From contig JAXIVH010000016.1 of assembly GCA_036785325.1 (NCBI GenBank), forward strand, positions 9,930,702 to 9,994,701: a stretch of DNA of 64,000 bases, in the 5' to 3' direction. Source of the DNA: Urophycis tenuis (taxonomy: Eukaryota; Chordata; Actinopteri; Gadiformes; Phycidae). Of the stretch, positions 25,704-39,000 are shown one piece after another. The translations under genes were made by a program, and so were the position numbers. The notes beneath the pieces are model-generated. The model saw nothing but the letters and a program-made list of their open reading frames with translations. It did not search any database and was not told the DNA's origin. Each line of letters starts with the position of its first letter. Position 1 is the stretch's first letter.

Positions 25704-27777
25704 GGAAAACTTTTCACAAAAAAACCCATTACCGAAGTACCTACGGCGAGAATAGACTACCCCAAGAAATTGTTGTTTTGGGTGAGGAAAGTAAGCCATT
25801 GAGTCTTCTCTAAGGTCAACTTCCTACACAATCTCTGTAGTCGCGCGGTGTATGGGGCACAGGAATTGTTATTAACAGGCTGTTCGGCATGGGGTCCTGG
25901 AGGGGCCAGAGAGGCAGTGCTTAGTCGCGGCTGGCCTTGGCCTTTCCTACCCTGGGACCGACTGGGAAGGCACTGCTGATCGGGGCTGGTCTTGGTCTTT
26001 CCTAGGTCTGGACACCCATCGCTGAGGATAGCTGCATTGGGGGACCGTGGAGGCAGTGCTTTGTCACGGCTGGCCTCGGTCCTTCGTGACCCCAGTTTTC
26101 TGCTAGTTCATCTGGACCCAACAGAGGACAAGAACCAAGCTCCGGCCTTGATTGGCCAAACCAGGGCTACCTAGCGGTGTTAACAACTGGTTTGTGCTGG
26201 TCAGGGGGTAAGTATGTGCCCCCTCCTCTCCATAACCAAAACAATGTATCCTAAAAAGTGTTTTACTTACCTTTACTTACCTCGACGTTACCTCAACAAA
26301 TGATCACTCCTAAAAAAGCTTAAACCCAATACCAATTCCATTTCGGAAACGACACACCTTGAGAATTGATCACTCTCGGGGGGGCCTCCCTTGGGTGAGG
26401 GTGTATAGTGACAATGGCCAGAAACACCCTATGATCCCAGGGTCCACTACTGATGACGTGTCCTAATATTTCGATAGCACGTTTATACTAAAATAGAAAT
26501 GGAAAAGAAAAGTCTCACTCCAGCTGTGACTCGTCTTTATTCAAATAAGTAAATATACCAATGCATTGGAAGTACCTTCAATCAAACTAGATTGACCTCC
26601 ATCTTGGAACAAAGAAAACCTTTGGGAAAAGGAAAAACAAGTCTATATCTCCAAATCAGCGGTTATATCACAACAAGACAGATAACCATTTCGTTTTACT
26701 TCATTCTTGGTAATATGGGAAAAGAGAGCTGCGGATGACTAGATATTGGCGAGTGCAACTGCCTTTGATCCCCTATTCAACTACCGAGTCGTTGGATGAG
26801 GTGGGGGGGGGTCATCGAGATAACTCTAACGAACCCAACCCTAACCATAGGCCTAACCTTAGCCCTAACCCTAACTCAACCCTAACACTAACCCTTACCT
26901 TGGCCCTAATCTTAACACTAACCTCAACCCCTAACCTTAGCCTTAACACTAACCCTAACCCCTACTCTAACTCTAACCCTAACCCCTACTCTAACTCTAA
27001 CCCTAAGCCTACCCTAACCTCCAACACTAACCCTACCCTAACTCTAACGCTAACCCTAACTCTAACCTTTGCCCTAACTTTAGCCCTAACCCTAGCCTCA
27101 GCCATAAACCTAACCCTAACCTTAGCCCTAACCCTAACCTTAACCCTAACCCTAACCTTGGCCCTAACCTTAACACTAACCTCAAACCTAACCTTAACCC
27201 TAACCTCAGCCATAACCCTAACCCTAACCTTAGCCCTAACCCTAATTCTAGCCCTAACCCTAATCTTAACCATAACCTTAACCCTAACCTTGGCCCTAAC
27301 ACTTAACCTAACCTTATCCATAACACTAACCCTAACCTCAACCCTAACCTTAACCCCAATCTCAGCCGTAACCCCAACCCTAACCTTATCCCTAACCTTA
27401 AACCTAACCCTAACCTCAGCCCTAACCTTAACCCTAACCTCAGCCCTCATCTTAACCCTAACCCCTAACCCCTAACCTCTAACCCTAACCCTAACCTTAC
27501 CCTAACCGTAACGCTAAACCTAACCCTTACTCTAACCTTAGCCCTAACCTTAGCCCTAACCGTAACCCTAACCTTAACCCTAACCTTAACCCTAAACCGT
27601 AACCTTATACCTAACCCTAACCTCAGCCCTAACCTTAACCCTAACCGCAACCCCTCCCATTTACTTCAAACCTAACGTTAAGGTTAACTGCTAACTCTAC
27701 CCCTAAATCTACCCTAACCTTAACCTACACTTGACATATTGGAGGAAGAAGACAATTACCCAGCATGCATTTCATCC
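25704..27777 (+). repeat. Satellite unit 12 (short)
   Basis: U 25704-26834, T 26835-27646 (812 bp), tail 27647-27777; no L. Near copy of unit 10, with the private variant GGCACTGCTGATCGG near 25970. Confidence 0.95.
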
Positions 27778-30599
27778 GGAAAACTTTTCACAAAAAAACC
27801 CATTACCGAAGTACCTACGGCGAGAATAGACTACCCCAAGAAATTGTTGTTCTGGGTGAGGAAAGTAAGCCATTGAGTCTTCTCTAAGGTCAACTTCCTA
27901 CACAATCTCTGTAGTCGCGCGGTGTATGGGGCACAGGAATTGTTATTAACAGGCTGTTCAGCATGGGGTCCTGGAGGGGCCAGGGAGGCAGTGCTTAGTC
28001 GCGGCTGGCCTTGGCCTTTCCTACCCTGGGACCGACTGGGAAGGCACCGCTGGTCGGGGCTGGTCTTGGTCTTTCCTAGGTCTGGACACCCATCGCTGAG
28101 GATAGCTGCATTGGGGGACCGTGGAGGCAGTGCTTTGTCATGGCTGGCCTCGATCCTTCGTGACCCCAGTTTTCTGCTAGTTCATCTGGACCCAACAGAG
28201 GACAAGAACCAAGCTCCGGCCCTGATTGGCCAAACCAGGGCTACCTAGCGGTGTTAACAACTGGTTTGTGCTGGTCAGGGGGTAAGTATGTGCCCCCTCC
28301 TCTCCATAACCAAAACAATGTATCCTAAAAAGTGTTTTACTTACCTTTACTTACCTCGACGTTACCTCAACAAATGATCACTCCTAAAAAAGCTTAAACC
28401 CAATACCAATTCCATTTCGGAAACGACACACCTTGAGAATTGATCACTCTCGGGGGGGCCTCCCTTGGGTGAGGGTGTATAGTGACAATGGCCAGAAACA
28501 CCCTATGATCCCAGGGTCCAATACTGATGACGTGTCCTAATATTTCGATAGCACGTTTATACTAAAATAGAAATGGAAAAGAAAAGTCTCACTCCAGCTG
28601 TGACTCGTCTTTATTCAAATAAGTAAATATACCAATGCATTGGAAGTACCTTCAATCAAACTAGATTGACCTTCATCTTGGAACAAAGAAAACCTTTGGG
28701 AAAAGGAAAAACAAGTCTATATCTCCAAATCAGCGGTTATATCACAACAAGACAGATAACCATTTCGTTTTACTTCATTCTTGGTAATATGGGAAAAGAG
28801 AGCTGCGGATGACTAGATATTGGCGAGTGCAACTGCCTTTGATCCCCTATTCAACTACCGAGTCGTTGGATGAGGTGGGGGGGGTCATCGAGATAACTCT
28901 AACGAACCTAACCGAGCCAGGGCCATCGAAAGAACGGGCTCTCTACACAACCCATTTATATTACCTTACCAACTGTTATTCACAAAACGACCACTAGATG
29001 GAGGCGATGGACCACCACTGAAGAATCAAAAGAAGGCAACCAGCCTTTAACACAAAGACTAAAAACTCACTCCAGCTGTGATCCTCTTTATCTAAATAAA
29101 TAAATAAACAAAAATGAATAAATAAATAGACTAAATAAATATACAAATATAAATAAATAAATTAAATATAGATTACCTTACCAACTATTGCAATTCACTC
29201 ACTCACTCACTCACTCACTCACTCACACACGCAATTACCTATTATTATTATTATTACTTACCTATTAATGCAATTTCCCAACCTGGGAACAATAGAGTAT
29301 TTCTATTTCTATTTCTATAACTCTTCTTCACAAAACGACCACTAGGTGGAGACGACGCACCACCAGCGAGGAATCAAAAGAGGAGGAACAACCTTGAATA
29401 CAAAGATTAAAACCCACTCCAGCGGTGAGTCTCTCGATGTATTTATTTACTAAAAAAATATATATTAAATATATATACTCCTCCCATCTCTTCTCCCCTG
29501 TCTTCCCTCATGGAAATGAGGGAGTTGGGGGAGATAGATTGTACTAGCCCGATCCGGCGGGGGTGAGTTCAGTCCGTACAGACTGTCTCACCTTGACTCT
29601 ACCTTCCTCAATCTCTAGCTCTAACTCTAACCCTAGGGATAACCTCAACCCCAACCCTAACCATAGGCCTAACCTTAGCCCTAACCCTAACTCAACCCTA
29701 ACACTAACCCTTACCTTGGCCCTAATCTTAACACTAACCTCAACCCCTAACCTTAGCCTTAACACTAACCCTAACCCCTACTCTAACTCTAACCCTAACC
29801 CCTACTCTAACTCTAACCCTAAGCCTACCCTAACCTCCAACACTAACCCTACCCTAACTCTAACGCTAACCCTAACTCTAACCTTTGCCCTAACTTTAGC
29901 CCTAACCCTAGCCTCAGCCATAACCCTAACCCTAACCTTAGCCCTAACCCTAACCTTAACCCTAACCCTAACCTTGGCCCTAACCTTAACACTAACCCTA
30001 ACCTCAAACCTAACCTTAACCCTAACCTCAGCCATAACCCTAACCCTAACCTTAGCCCTAACCCTAATTCTAGCCCTAACCCTAATCTTAACCATAACCT
30101 TAACCCTAACCTTGGCCCTAACACTTAACCTAACCTTATCCATAACACTAACCCTAACCTCAACCCTAACCTTAACCCCAATCTCAGCCGTAACCCCAAC
30201 CCTAACCTTATCCCTAACCTTAAACCTAACCCTAACCTCAGCCCTAACCTTAACCCTAACCTCAGCCCTCATCTTAACCCTAACCCCTAACCCCTAACCT
30301 CTAACCCTAACCCTAACCTTACCCTAACCGTAACGCTAACCCTAACCCTTACTCTAACCTTAGCCCTAACCTTAGCCCTAACCGTAACCCTAACCTTAAC
30401 CCTAACCTTAACCCTAAACCGTAACCTTATACCTAACCCTAACCTCAGCCCTAACCTTAACCCTAACCGCAACCCCTCCCATTTACTTCAAACCTAACGT
30501 TAAGGTTAACTGCTAACTCTACCCCTAAATCTACCCTAACCTTAACCTACACTTGACATATTGGAGGAAGAAGACAATTACCCAGCATGCATTTCATCC
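27778..30599 (+). repeat. Satellite unit 13 (long)
   Basis: U 27778-28907, L 28908-29650 (743 bp), T 29651-30468 (818 bp), tail 30469-30599. Near copy of units 9 and 11; the TCAC microsatellite is at about 29195-29230. T has the extra hexamer seen in unit 9 but not its 18-bp loss, so it combines states found in 9 and 11. Confidence 0.95.
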
Positions 30600-32673
30600 G
30601 GAAAACTTTTCACAAAAAAACCCATTACCGAAGTACCTACGGCGAGAATAGACTACCCCAAGAAATTGTTGTTTTGGGTGAGGAAAGTAAGCCATTGAGT
30701 CTTCTCTAAGGTCAACTTCCTACACAATCTCTGTAGTCGCGCGGTGTATGGGGCACAGGAATTGTTATTAACAGGCTGTTCGGCATGGGGTCCTGGAGGG
30801 GCCAGAGAGGCAGTGCTTAGTCGCGGCTGGCCTTGGCCTTTCCTACCCTGGGACCGACTGGGAAGGCACCGCTGATCGGGGCTGGTCTTGGTCTTTCCTA
30901 GGTCTGGACACCCATCGCTGAGGATAGCTGCATTGGGGGACCGTGGAGGCAGTGCTTTGTCACGGCTGGCCTCGGTCCTTCGTGACCCCAGTTTTCTGCT
31001 AGTTCATCTGGACCCAACAGAGGACAAGAACCAAGCTCCGGCCCTGATTGGCCAAACCAGGGCTACCTAGCGGTGTTAACAACTGGTTTGTGCTGGTCAG
31101 GGGGTAAGTATGTGCCCCCTCCTCTCCATAACCAAAACAATGTATCCTAAAAAGTGTTTTACTTACCTTTACTTACCTCGACGTTACCTCAACAAATGAT
31201 CACTCCTAAAAAAGCTTAAACCCAATACCAATTCCATTTCGGAAACGACACACCTTGAGAATTGATCACTCTCGGGGGGGCCTCCCTTGGGTGAGGGTGT
31301 ATAGTGACAATGGCCAGAAACACCCTATGATCCCAGGGTCCACTACTGATGACGTGTCCTAATATTTCGATAGCACGTTTATACTAAAATAGAAATGGAA
31401 AAGAAAAGTCTCACTCCAGCTGTGACTCGTCTTTATTCAAATAAGTAAATATACCAATGCATTGGAAGTACCTTCAATCAAACTAGATTGACCTCCATCT
31501 TGGAACAAAGAAAACCTTTGGGAAAAGGAAAAACAAGTCTATATCTCCAAATCAGCGGTTATATCACAACAAGACAGATAACCATTTCGTTTTACTTCAT
31601 TCTTGGTAATATGGGAAAAGAGAGCTGCGGATGACTAGATATTGGCGAGTGCAACTGCCTTTGATCCCCTATTCAACTACCGAGTCGTTGGATGAGGTGG
31701 GGGGGGGTCATCGAGATAACTCTAACGAACCCAACCCTAACCATAGGCCTAACCTTAGCCCTAACCCTAACTCAACCCTAACACTAACCCTTACCTTGGC
31801 CCTAATCTTAACACTAACCTCAACCCCTAACCTTAGCCTTAACACTAACCCTAACCCCTACTCTAACTCTAACCCTAACCCCTACTCTAACTCTAACCCT
31901 AAGCCTACCCTAACCTCCAACACTAACCCTACCCTAACTCTAACGCTAACCCTAACTCTAACCTTTGCCCTAACTTTAGCCCTAACCCTAGCCTCAGCCA
32001 TAACCCTAACCCTAACCTTAGCCCTAACCCTAACCTTAACCCTAAACCTAACCTTGAACCTAACCTTAACACTAACCTCAAACCTAACCTTAACCCTAAC
32101 CTCAGCCATAACCCTAACCCTAACCTTAGCCCTAACCCTAATTCTAGCCCTAACCCTAATCTTAACCATAACCTTAACCCTAACCTTGGCCCTAACACTT
32201 AACCTAACCTTATCCATAACACTAACCCTAACCTCAACCCTAACCTTAACCCCAATCTCAGCCGTAACCCCAACCCTAACCTTATCCCTAACCTTAAACC
32301 TAACCCTAACCTCAGCCCTAACCTTAACCCTAACCTCAGCCCTCATCTTAACCCTAACCCCTAACCCCTAACCTCTAACCCTAACCCTAACCTTACCCTA
32401 ACCGTAACGCTAACCCTAACCCTTACTCTAACCTTAGCCCTAACCTTAGCCCTAACCGTAACCCTAACCTTAACCCTAACCTTAACCCTAAACCGTAACC
32501 TTATACCTAACCCTAACCTCAGCCCTAACCTTAACCCTAACCGCAACCCCTCCCATTTACTTCAAACCTAACGTTAAGGTTAACTGCTAACTCTACCCCT
32601 AAATCTACCCTAACCTTAACCTACACTTGACATATTGGAGGAAGAAGACAATTACCCAGCATGCATTTCTTCC
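30600..32673 (+). repeat. Satellite unit 14 (short)
   Basis: U 30600-31730, T 31731-32542 (812 bp), tail 32543-32673; no L. It has the GCTGATCGG variant of units 10 and 12 but the ordinary CATAACCC state in T, and private changes CCTAAACCTAACC and CCTTGAACC near 32042-32060. Confidence 0.95.
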
Positions 32674-35223
32674 GGAAAACTTTTCACAAAAAAACCCATT
32701 ACCGAAGTACCTACGGCGAGAATAGACTACCCCAAGAAATTGTTGTTTTGGGTGAGGAAAGTAAGCCATTGAGTCTTCTCTAAGGTCAACTTCCTACACA
32801 ATCTCTGTAGTCGCGCGGTGTATGGGGCACAGGAATTGTTATTAACAGGCTGTTCGGCATGGGGTCCTGGAGGGGCCAGGGAGGCAGTGCTTAGTCGCGG
32901 CTGGCCTTGGCCTTTCCTACCCTGGGACCGACTGGGAAGGCACCGCTGGTCGGGGCTGGTTCATGGTCTTTCCTAGGTCTGGACACCCATCGCTGAGGAT
33001 AGCTGCATTGGGGGACCATGGAGGCAGTGCTTTGTCACGGCTGGCCTCGGTCCTTCGTGACCCCAGTTTTCTGCTAGTTCATCTGGACCCAACAGAGGAC
33101 AAGAACCAAGCTCCGGCCCTGATTGGCCAAACCAGGGCTACCTAGCGGTGTTAACAACTGGTTTGTGCTGGTCAGGGGGTAAGTATGTGCCCCCTCCTCT
33201 CCATAACCAAAACAATGTATCCTAAAAAGTGTTTTACTTACCTTTACTTACCTCGACGTTACCTCAACAAATGATCACTCCTAAAAAAGCTTAAACCCAA
33301 TACCAATTCCATTTCGGAAACGACACACCTTGAGAATTGATCACTCTCGGGGGGGCCTCCCTTGGGTGAGGGTGTATAGTGACAATGGCCAGAAACACCC
33401 TATGATCCCAGGGTCCACTACTGATGACGTGTCCTAATATTTCGATAGCACGTTTATACTAAAATAGAAATGGAAAAGAAAAGTCTCACTCCGGCTGTGA
33501 CTCGTCTTTATTCAAATAAGTAAATATACCAATGCATTGGAAGTACCTTCAATCAAACTAGATTGACCTTCATCTTGGAACAAAGAAAACCTTTGGAAAA
33601 AGGAAAAACAAGTCTATATCTCCAAATCAGCGGTTATATCACAACAAGACAGATAACCATTTCGTTTTACTTCATTCTTGGTAATATGGGAAAAGAGAGC
33701 TGCGGATGACTAGATATTGGCGAGTACAACTGCCTTTGATCCCCTATTCAACTACCGAGTCGTTGGATGAGGTGGGGGGGGGGTCATCGAGATAACTCTA
33801 ACGAACCTAACCGAGCCAGGGCCATCGAAAGAACGGGCTCTCTACACAACTCATTTATATTACCTTACCAACTGTTATTCACAAAACGACCACTAGATGG
33901 AGGCGATGGACCACCACTGAAGAATCAAAAGAAGGCAACCAGCCTTTAACACAAAGACTAAAAACTCACTCCAGCTGTGATCCTCTTTATCTAAATAAAT
34001 AAATAAATAAAAATGAATAAATAAATAGACTAAATAAATATACAAATATAAATAAATAAATTAAATATAGATTACCTTACCAACTATTGCAATTACCTAT
34101 TATTATTATTATTACTCACCTATTAATGCAATTTCCCAACCTGGGAACAATAGAGTATTTCTATTTCTATTTCTATAACTCTTCTTCACAAAACGACCAC
34201 TAGGTGGTGACGACGCACCACCAGCGAGGAATCAAAAGAGGAGGAACAACCTTGAATACAAAGATTAAAACCCACTCCAGCGGTGAGTCTCTCGATGTAT
34301 TTATTTACTAAAAAAATATATATTAAATATATATACTCCTCCCATCTCTTCTCCCCTGTCTTCCCTCATGGAAATGAGGGAGTTGGGGGAGATAGAGTGT
34401 ACTAGCCCGATCCGGCGGGGGTGAGTTCAGTCCGTACAGACTGTCTCACCTTGACTCTACCTTCCTCAATCTCTAGCTCTAACTCTAACCCTAGGGATAA
34501 CCTCAACCCCAACCCTAACCATAGGCCTAACCTTAGCCCTAACCCTAACTCAACCCTAACACTAACCCTTACCTTGGCCCTAATCTTAACACTAACCTCA
34601 ACCCCTAACCTTAGCCTTAACACTAACCCTAACCCCTACTCTAACTCTAACCCTAACCCCTACTCTAACTCTAACCCTAAGCCTACCCTAACCTCCAACA
34701 CTAACCCTACCCTAACTCTAACGCTAACCCTAACTCTAACCTTTGCCCTAACTTTAGCCCTAACCCTAGCCTCAGCCATAACCCTAACCCTAACCTTAGC
34801 CCTAACCCTAACCTTAACCCTAACCCTAACCTTGGCCCTAACCTTAACACTAACCTCAAACCTAACCTTAACCCTAACCTCAGCCATAACCCTAACCCTA
34901 ACCTTAGCCCTAACCCTAATTCTAGCCCTAACCCTAATCTTAACCATAACCTTAACCCTAACCTTGGCCCTAACACTTAACCTAACCTTATCCATAACAC
35001 TAACCCTAACCTCAACCCTAACCTTAACCCCAATCTCAGCCGTAACCCCAACCCTAACCTTATCCCTAACCTTAAACCTAACCCTAACCTTAACCCTAAC
35101 CTCAGCCCTCATCTTAACCCTAACCCCTAACCCCTAACCTCTAACCCTAACCCTAACCTTACCCTAACCGTAACGCTAACCCTAACCCTTACTCTAACCT
35201 TAGCCCTAACCTTAGCCCTAACC

Positions 35224-35228
35224 GTAAC
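35224..35228. other. Left target-site duplication GTAAC
   Basis: GTAAC lies directly before the TG that opens the BEL/Pao element. Uninterrupted units read CCGTAACCCTAACC here with GTAAC once, so the second copy at 44476-44480 is a true duplication. Five bases fits the BEL/Pao superfamily. Confidence 0.95.
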
Positions 35229-35864
35229 TGTTACTCCCTCCAGTTAAGATCACGAACACAAGTAGTTCCTTTAAATGCACGGGCATTTATTTGCACATCG
35301 CTGTGGTCAGTCATGCCGTAAGAACTAGATAAATTAAACAAACAAATATAATTGAGTTTCACATTATACAAAGCATTCCCAAAAACAATCTCTAACACAA
35401 AATAGCTTACATAATGCACTCAATTTGCTTGCAATATACCTTAATTGAAACAGGTAATATTAAACAATCACGTTACTTCGTAGCGTCTTAAACACATGTG
35501 AACATAATGTAAACATCACTCTGCATACCTCATTGGCCGCGTTACTCAATGGGAGTAAGAAAATTTAACTTCAAAAACGTCTTCTTATCCGTATCTCCGT
35601 AGCAATATTAAACATTCTCTTCTCATTAACATGCCAGGTGCTCTGTTGCTCGTGCGCTGTGTTGAGTGCGTCTGATTAATGCTCCGCCCCTCTACAACAT
35701 AATGACAATAGTTCCGCTATTGCATAGGCCTATACATCCCTCTGTCCGTGCGTGAACATAATATATTAACAGAATTATGACCCCTTTTAAATGTAAATTA
35801 TTTATTTGTTGACTTGAAGTATAAATGAACTTAAACTGTATAACTGTCTCTGACGGCAGCTACA
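35229..35864 (-). repeat. 3' LTR of the BEL/Pao element (636 bp)
   Basis: The intact LTR copy, bounded by TG at 35229 and CA on the + strand at 35863-35864 (inverted TG/CA termini). Positions 35229-35725 match 42812-43308 at a constant offset of 7583 with no difference I can see, and 35825-35864 match 44436-44475. The segment 35726-35824 is found only in this copy. Reading on the minus strand, a polyadenylation signal AATAAA lies at 35291-35286, about 57 bp before the element end, which suggests where R ends. Confidence 0.95.
35286..35291 (-). promoter_or_regulatory. Putative polyadenylation signal AATAAA in the 3' LTR
   Basis: AATAAA on the coding strand of the element (TTTATT on +), about 57 bp upstream of the element terminus. 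The same hexamer is in the 5' LTR at 42869-42874. Position fits transcript 3' end formation in R; not demonstrated. Confidence 0.5.
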
Positions 35865-35872
35865 CTCCCACT
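35865..35872 (-). other. Polypurine tract AGTGGGAG
   Basis: A purine-rich run (one T) on the coding strand directly abutting the start (TGTAGC) of the 3' LTR. This is the expected position of the plus-strand primer for LTR retrotransposon reverse transcription. It is short but in exactly the right place. Confidence 0.75.
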
Positions 35873-35970
35873 AAATCACTAGTGATTTCTTTAATGAACT
35901 TAAATCTTGAATTCACATGAGAATATTCATGAAATCTGTAACAAGAACTGTGAGCAGGCAGTATTACATG

Positions 35971-36078
35971 CTACTCAGCTTCAAGCAGGGTAACTGTCTT
36001 ATGTATGGGCCTCTCTAGGAAGACTGGTTTAGTAAGTCGTCTCCCTTGTCCATCTAGTGCTGAGTTACTGATCATCAG
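35971..36078 (-). pseudogene. Orphaned C-terminal coding tail of gag-pol beyond the TAG
   Basis: After the TAG at 36081-36079 the same frame stays open for 35 codons to a second TAG at 35973-35971. The residues encoded there (a short polar stretch, then a segment containing LERPIHKTV and ending in acidic residues) look like the normal end of Pao-type polyproteins as I know the family. The first TAG is therefore probably a recent nonsense mutation in the DUF5641-like domain. Alternatives are stop readthrough, or that the shorter protein is functional. Confidence 0.75.
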
Positions 36079-39000
36079 CTATAGCTTCCTCACACATCCT
36101 TCGTCATCGGGGTACACTTGAGTGTTCTTAGCCAGCTTCCATTCATTTCTTGGAACAGCATCGTCTCGCACAATCACCACGTCATTGACCTTTGTATTTC
36201 TGTGTAACTTGTGCCATTTTTGTCTCTGTTGCAGGTTCAACAGGTACTCCCCTTTCCATCTAGACCAAAACTCGTTGGCTAAATGTTGCACTTTCCTCCA
36301 TCTTTTGCGAAGATAAAGGTCTTCTTTTACAAACTCTCCTGGTGGTGGCAAGACTACTGATGACTTCATTGTTAAAATGTGATTGGGTGTAAGAGGCTGC
36401 GGTCCAGCTGGATCACTGAGCAAGTGTGCTGTTAAAGGTCTGCTGTTTATGATCGCCATGACTTCATAAAGATAAGTCCGTAAAGATGAACCATCAAGTC
36501 TCCGAGAAGACTGATCCAGAATGGATGTTAACACACTTCTGATTGTTCTGATTTGCCTTTCCCAGACCCCACCCATATGGCTTGCTGATGGAGGGTTCAT
36601 GACAAACTGACAGCCTAGTTGCTTTAGGCATTCTTGGTTCATCTCCTTTACAGCTTCTAGGAGTTCACGTTTTGCCCCAACGAAGTTAGTGCCCTGGTCA
36701 GATCGAAGTAGTCGGACATTTCCACGTAGGGCAATGAAGGCACGAAGAGCATTGATGAAGGCGTCGGCCGTCATGTCATCAAGAAGCTCTATGTGCACAG
36801 CACGCGAGCACAAACAAGTAAATAGCAGGCCGTACCGCTTTAGTTCCCTTCTTCCCTCCTTGATGTAGAATGGGCCAAAGCAGTCCATCCCACAATACGT
36901 AAAGGGAGGAGTTGTCTCCATGCGATCACGGGGTAAGTCTGCCATTTTTTGTTCTTCACTGGGCCTTCTGAATCTTCTACACTTGACACACTTGTAGATG
37001 TAGGACGACACAGAATGATTACATCCAAGTATCCAGATGCCATTTGATCGTAGTTCATTCATTGTTATACCACGCCCCTGGTGTTGCACTTGGTGATGGT
37101 AGTGCTTTATCAGCAGCTTTGATACGTGACAGGTCTTTGGCAAGATTGCTGGATGCTTAATGTGAGGGTGCAAAGCAGCAAGCTTTAGTCGACCTCCCAC
37201 CCTGAGAATACCATGTTCATCCAAGAATGGATCCAATCTGTGCAGCTTACCAGCTTTGCATTTGGTTGTTACTTTCCCTTTGACTTGAAGACTTTGGATT
37301 TCATCAATGAAGGCTGCCTGTTGGACCATACCTATGATGGTAAGTTCTGCATCCTTTCTCTCTTCAAGACTTGTAGCTTCATTGTTTCTTGATGCCCCTT
37401 TCAGCTCCTTGGCACGTCGCACAAGCCTTGCGATAGCTTTGACCAACCTTTCCCAACTGGAGAACTTTAGGAAGCGATTGACCAATGAACCTTCTGCTGT
37501 CATAGTGTGTACCTTGTGTACCACAGCCTTACGAAATTCTGGGTCTTCAACTACAGCATCTCCCACCTTAATATCTCCACTGGGAAGCTCATCGCACCAG
37601 AGAAAATCTGGACCAGTGAACCAGTTGGATGCAACCAGCTCCTTTGCCTTAAGACCCCTTGAGGCGTGGTCAGCAGGGTTTTCTTCAGAGGCCACATGTC
37701 TCCATTGGCTTGGATTAGTACTGTCCTTGATGCGTTGAACACGGTTTGCAACAAATACATGAAACCGTCTGGCATCATTGCTGACATATCCAAGAACGAC
37801 CCTTGAGTCTGTCCAGAAGAAATCCTGTGCATCTTTCATTTCCAACTCTCTTTTAAGCATGTCACTTGTCCGAACAGCAACAACAGCAGCTGACAGCTCA
37901 AGTCTTGGCACCGTGGTGACCTTGGTGGGGGCCACCCTTGCCTTGCCCATGACCAAGGAACAGTGGATTTGTTTTGATGTACTGATTGCTCTCAGGTATG
38001 TACATTCTCCATACCCTGTGACACTTGCGTCTGAAAAGTGATGGAGTTCGTATTTTTGGACTTCTTTGAAACCTTCTGGAAGGTAACATCGCTGAATCCT
38101 GACATCAGCTAAGTTCTGTAAATCTAACAACCATTCTTCCCACTGTGGCCGAAGGTTATCAGATAGTGGTTCATCCCACCCCATCTTGTCTCGGCACATC
38201 TGCTGAAGTATTTGCTTCCCAACCAGAATGAAAGGAGCTACAAAGCCAAGTGGGTCGTAGATAGAGGCTACTGTTGACAAAACACCTCTTCTAGAGAGTG
38301 GACGCTCATTCACAATCACTCTGAACTGTAATTGGTCTGAAGCTACACACCATTTAACGCCTAGAGCTCTCTCGATTTGTGGCTCACCCAAAGTTAAGTC
38401 TTGATTTCGTACCGTCTCGGCACACTCTTCTTTGGGGATTGATGCAAGTACCTCTTGGCGGTTGGAAACAAACTTGTGGATACGTAGCTTGCCAGTGCTA
38501 CAAAGCTGCCTTGTTTCACCGACCAACTGTATTGCTTCATCTATTGTGAACACGCTTGTCAGGCCATCATCTACATAAAAGTTTCTTTCAATGAAGCGAA
38601 TGGATGCTTCGTTGAAGTGACCTTGTCCTTGCATGGCAACATGTTTGAGGCCATAGTTTGCGCAGCCAGGCGATGATGCTGCCCCAAACAAGTGCACTCT
38701 CATCCGGTAGACTGATGGTTGGGCTTGAAAGTCCCCGTGGTCCCACCAGAGGAATCTTAAATAGTCTTGGTCTTCTGCCTTTACGTGAAATTGGTGGAAC
38801 ATGCGTTCAATATCGCACATTATTGCTACTGGCCCTTTGCGAAACCGGCAGAGAACACCAACCAAATTATTTGTCAGTTCTGGCCCGGTAAGCAGGTGAT
38901 CATTCAGCGACACACCTTGAAACTTTGCTGAACAATCGAATACGACCCTTATTTTTCCTGGTTTCTGAAGATGATACACCCCATGGTGCGGGATGTACCA

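Noticed and set aside
35231..35419. 62-codon frame present identically in both LTRs
   Set aside because: The identity reflects LTR duplication; the frame is short, has no known domain and lies across the polyadenylation signal.
35865..36078. An envelope-like third gene downstream of gag-pol
   Set aside because: Only about 214 bp separate the TAG from the LTR, half of it the tail of pol itself.
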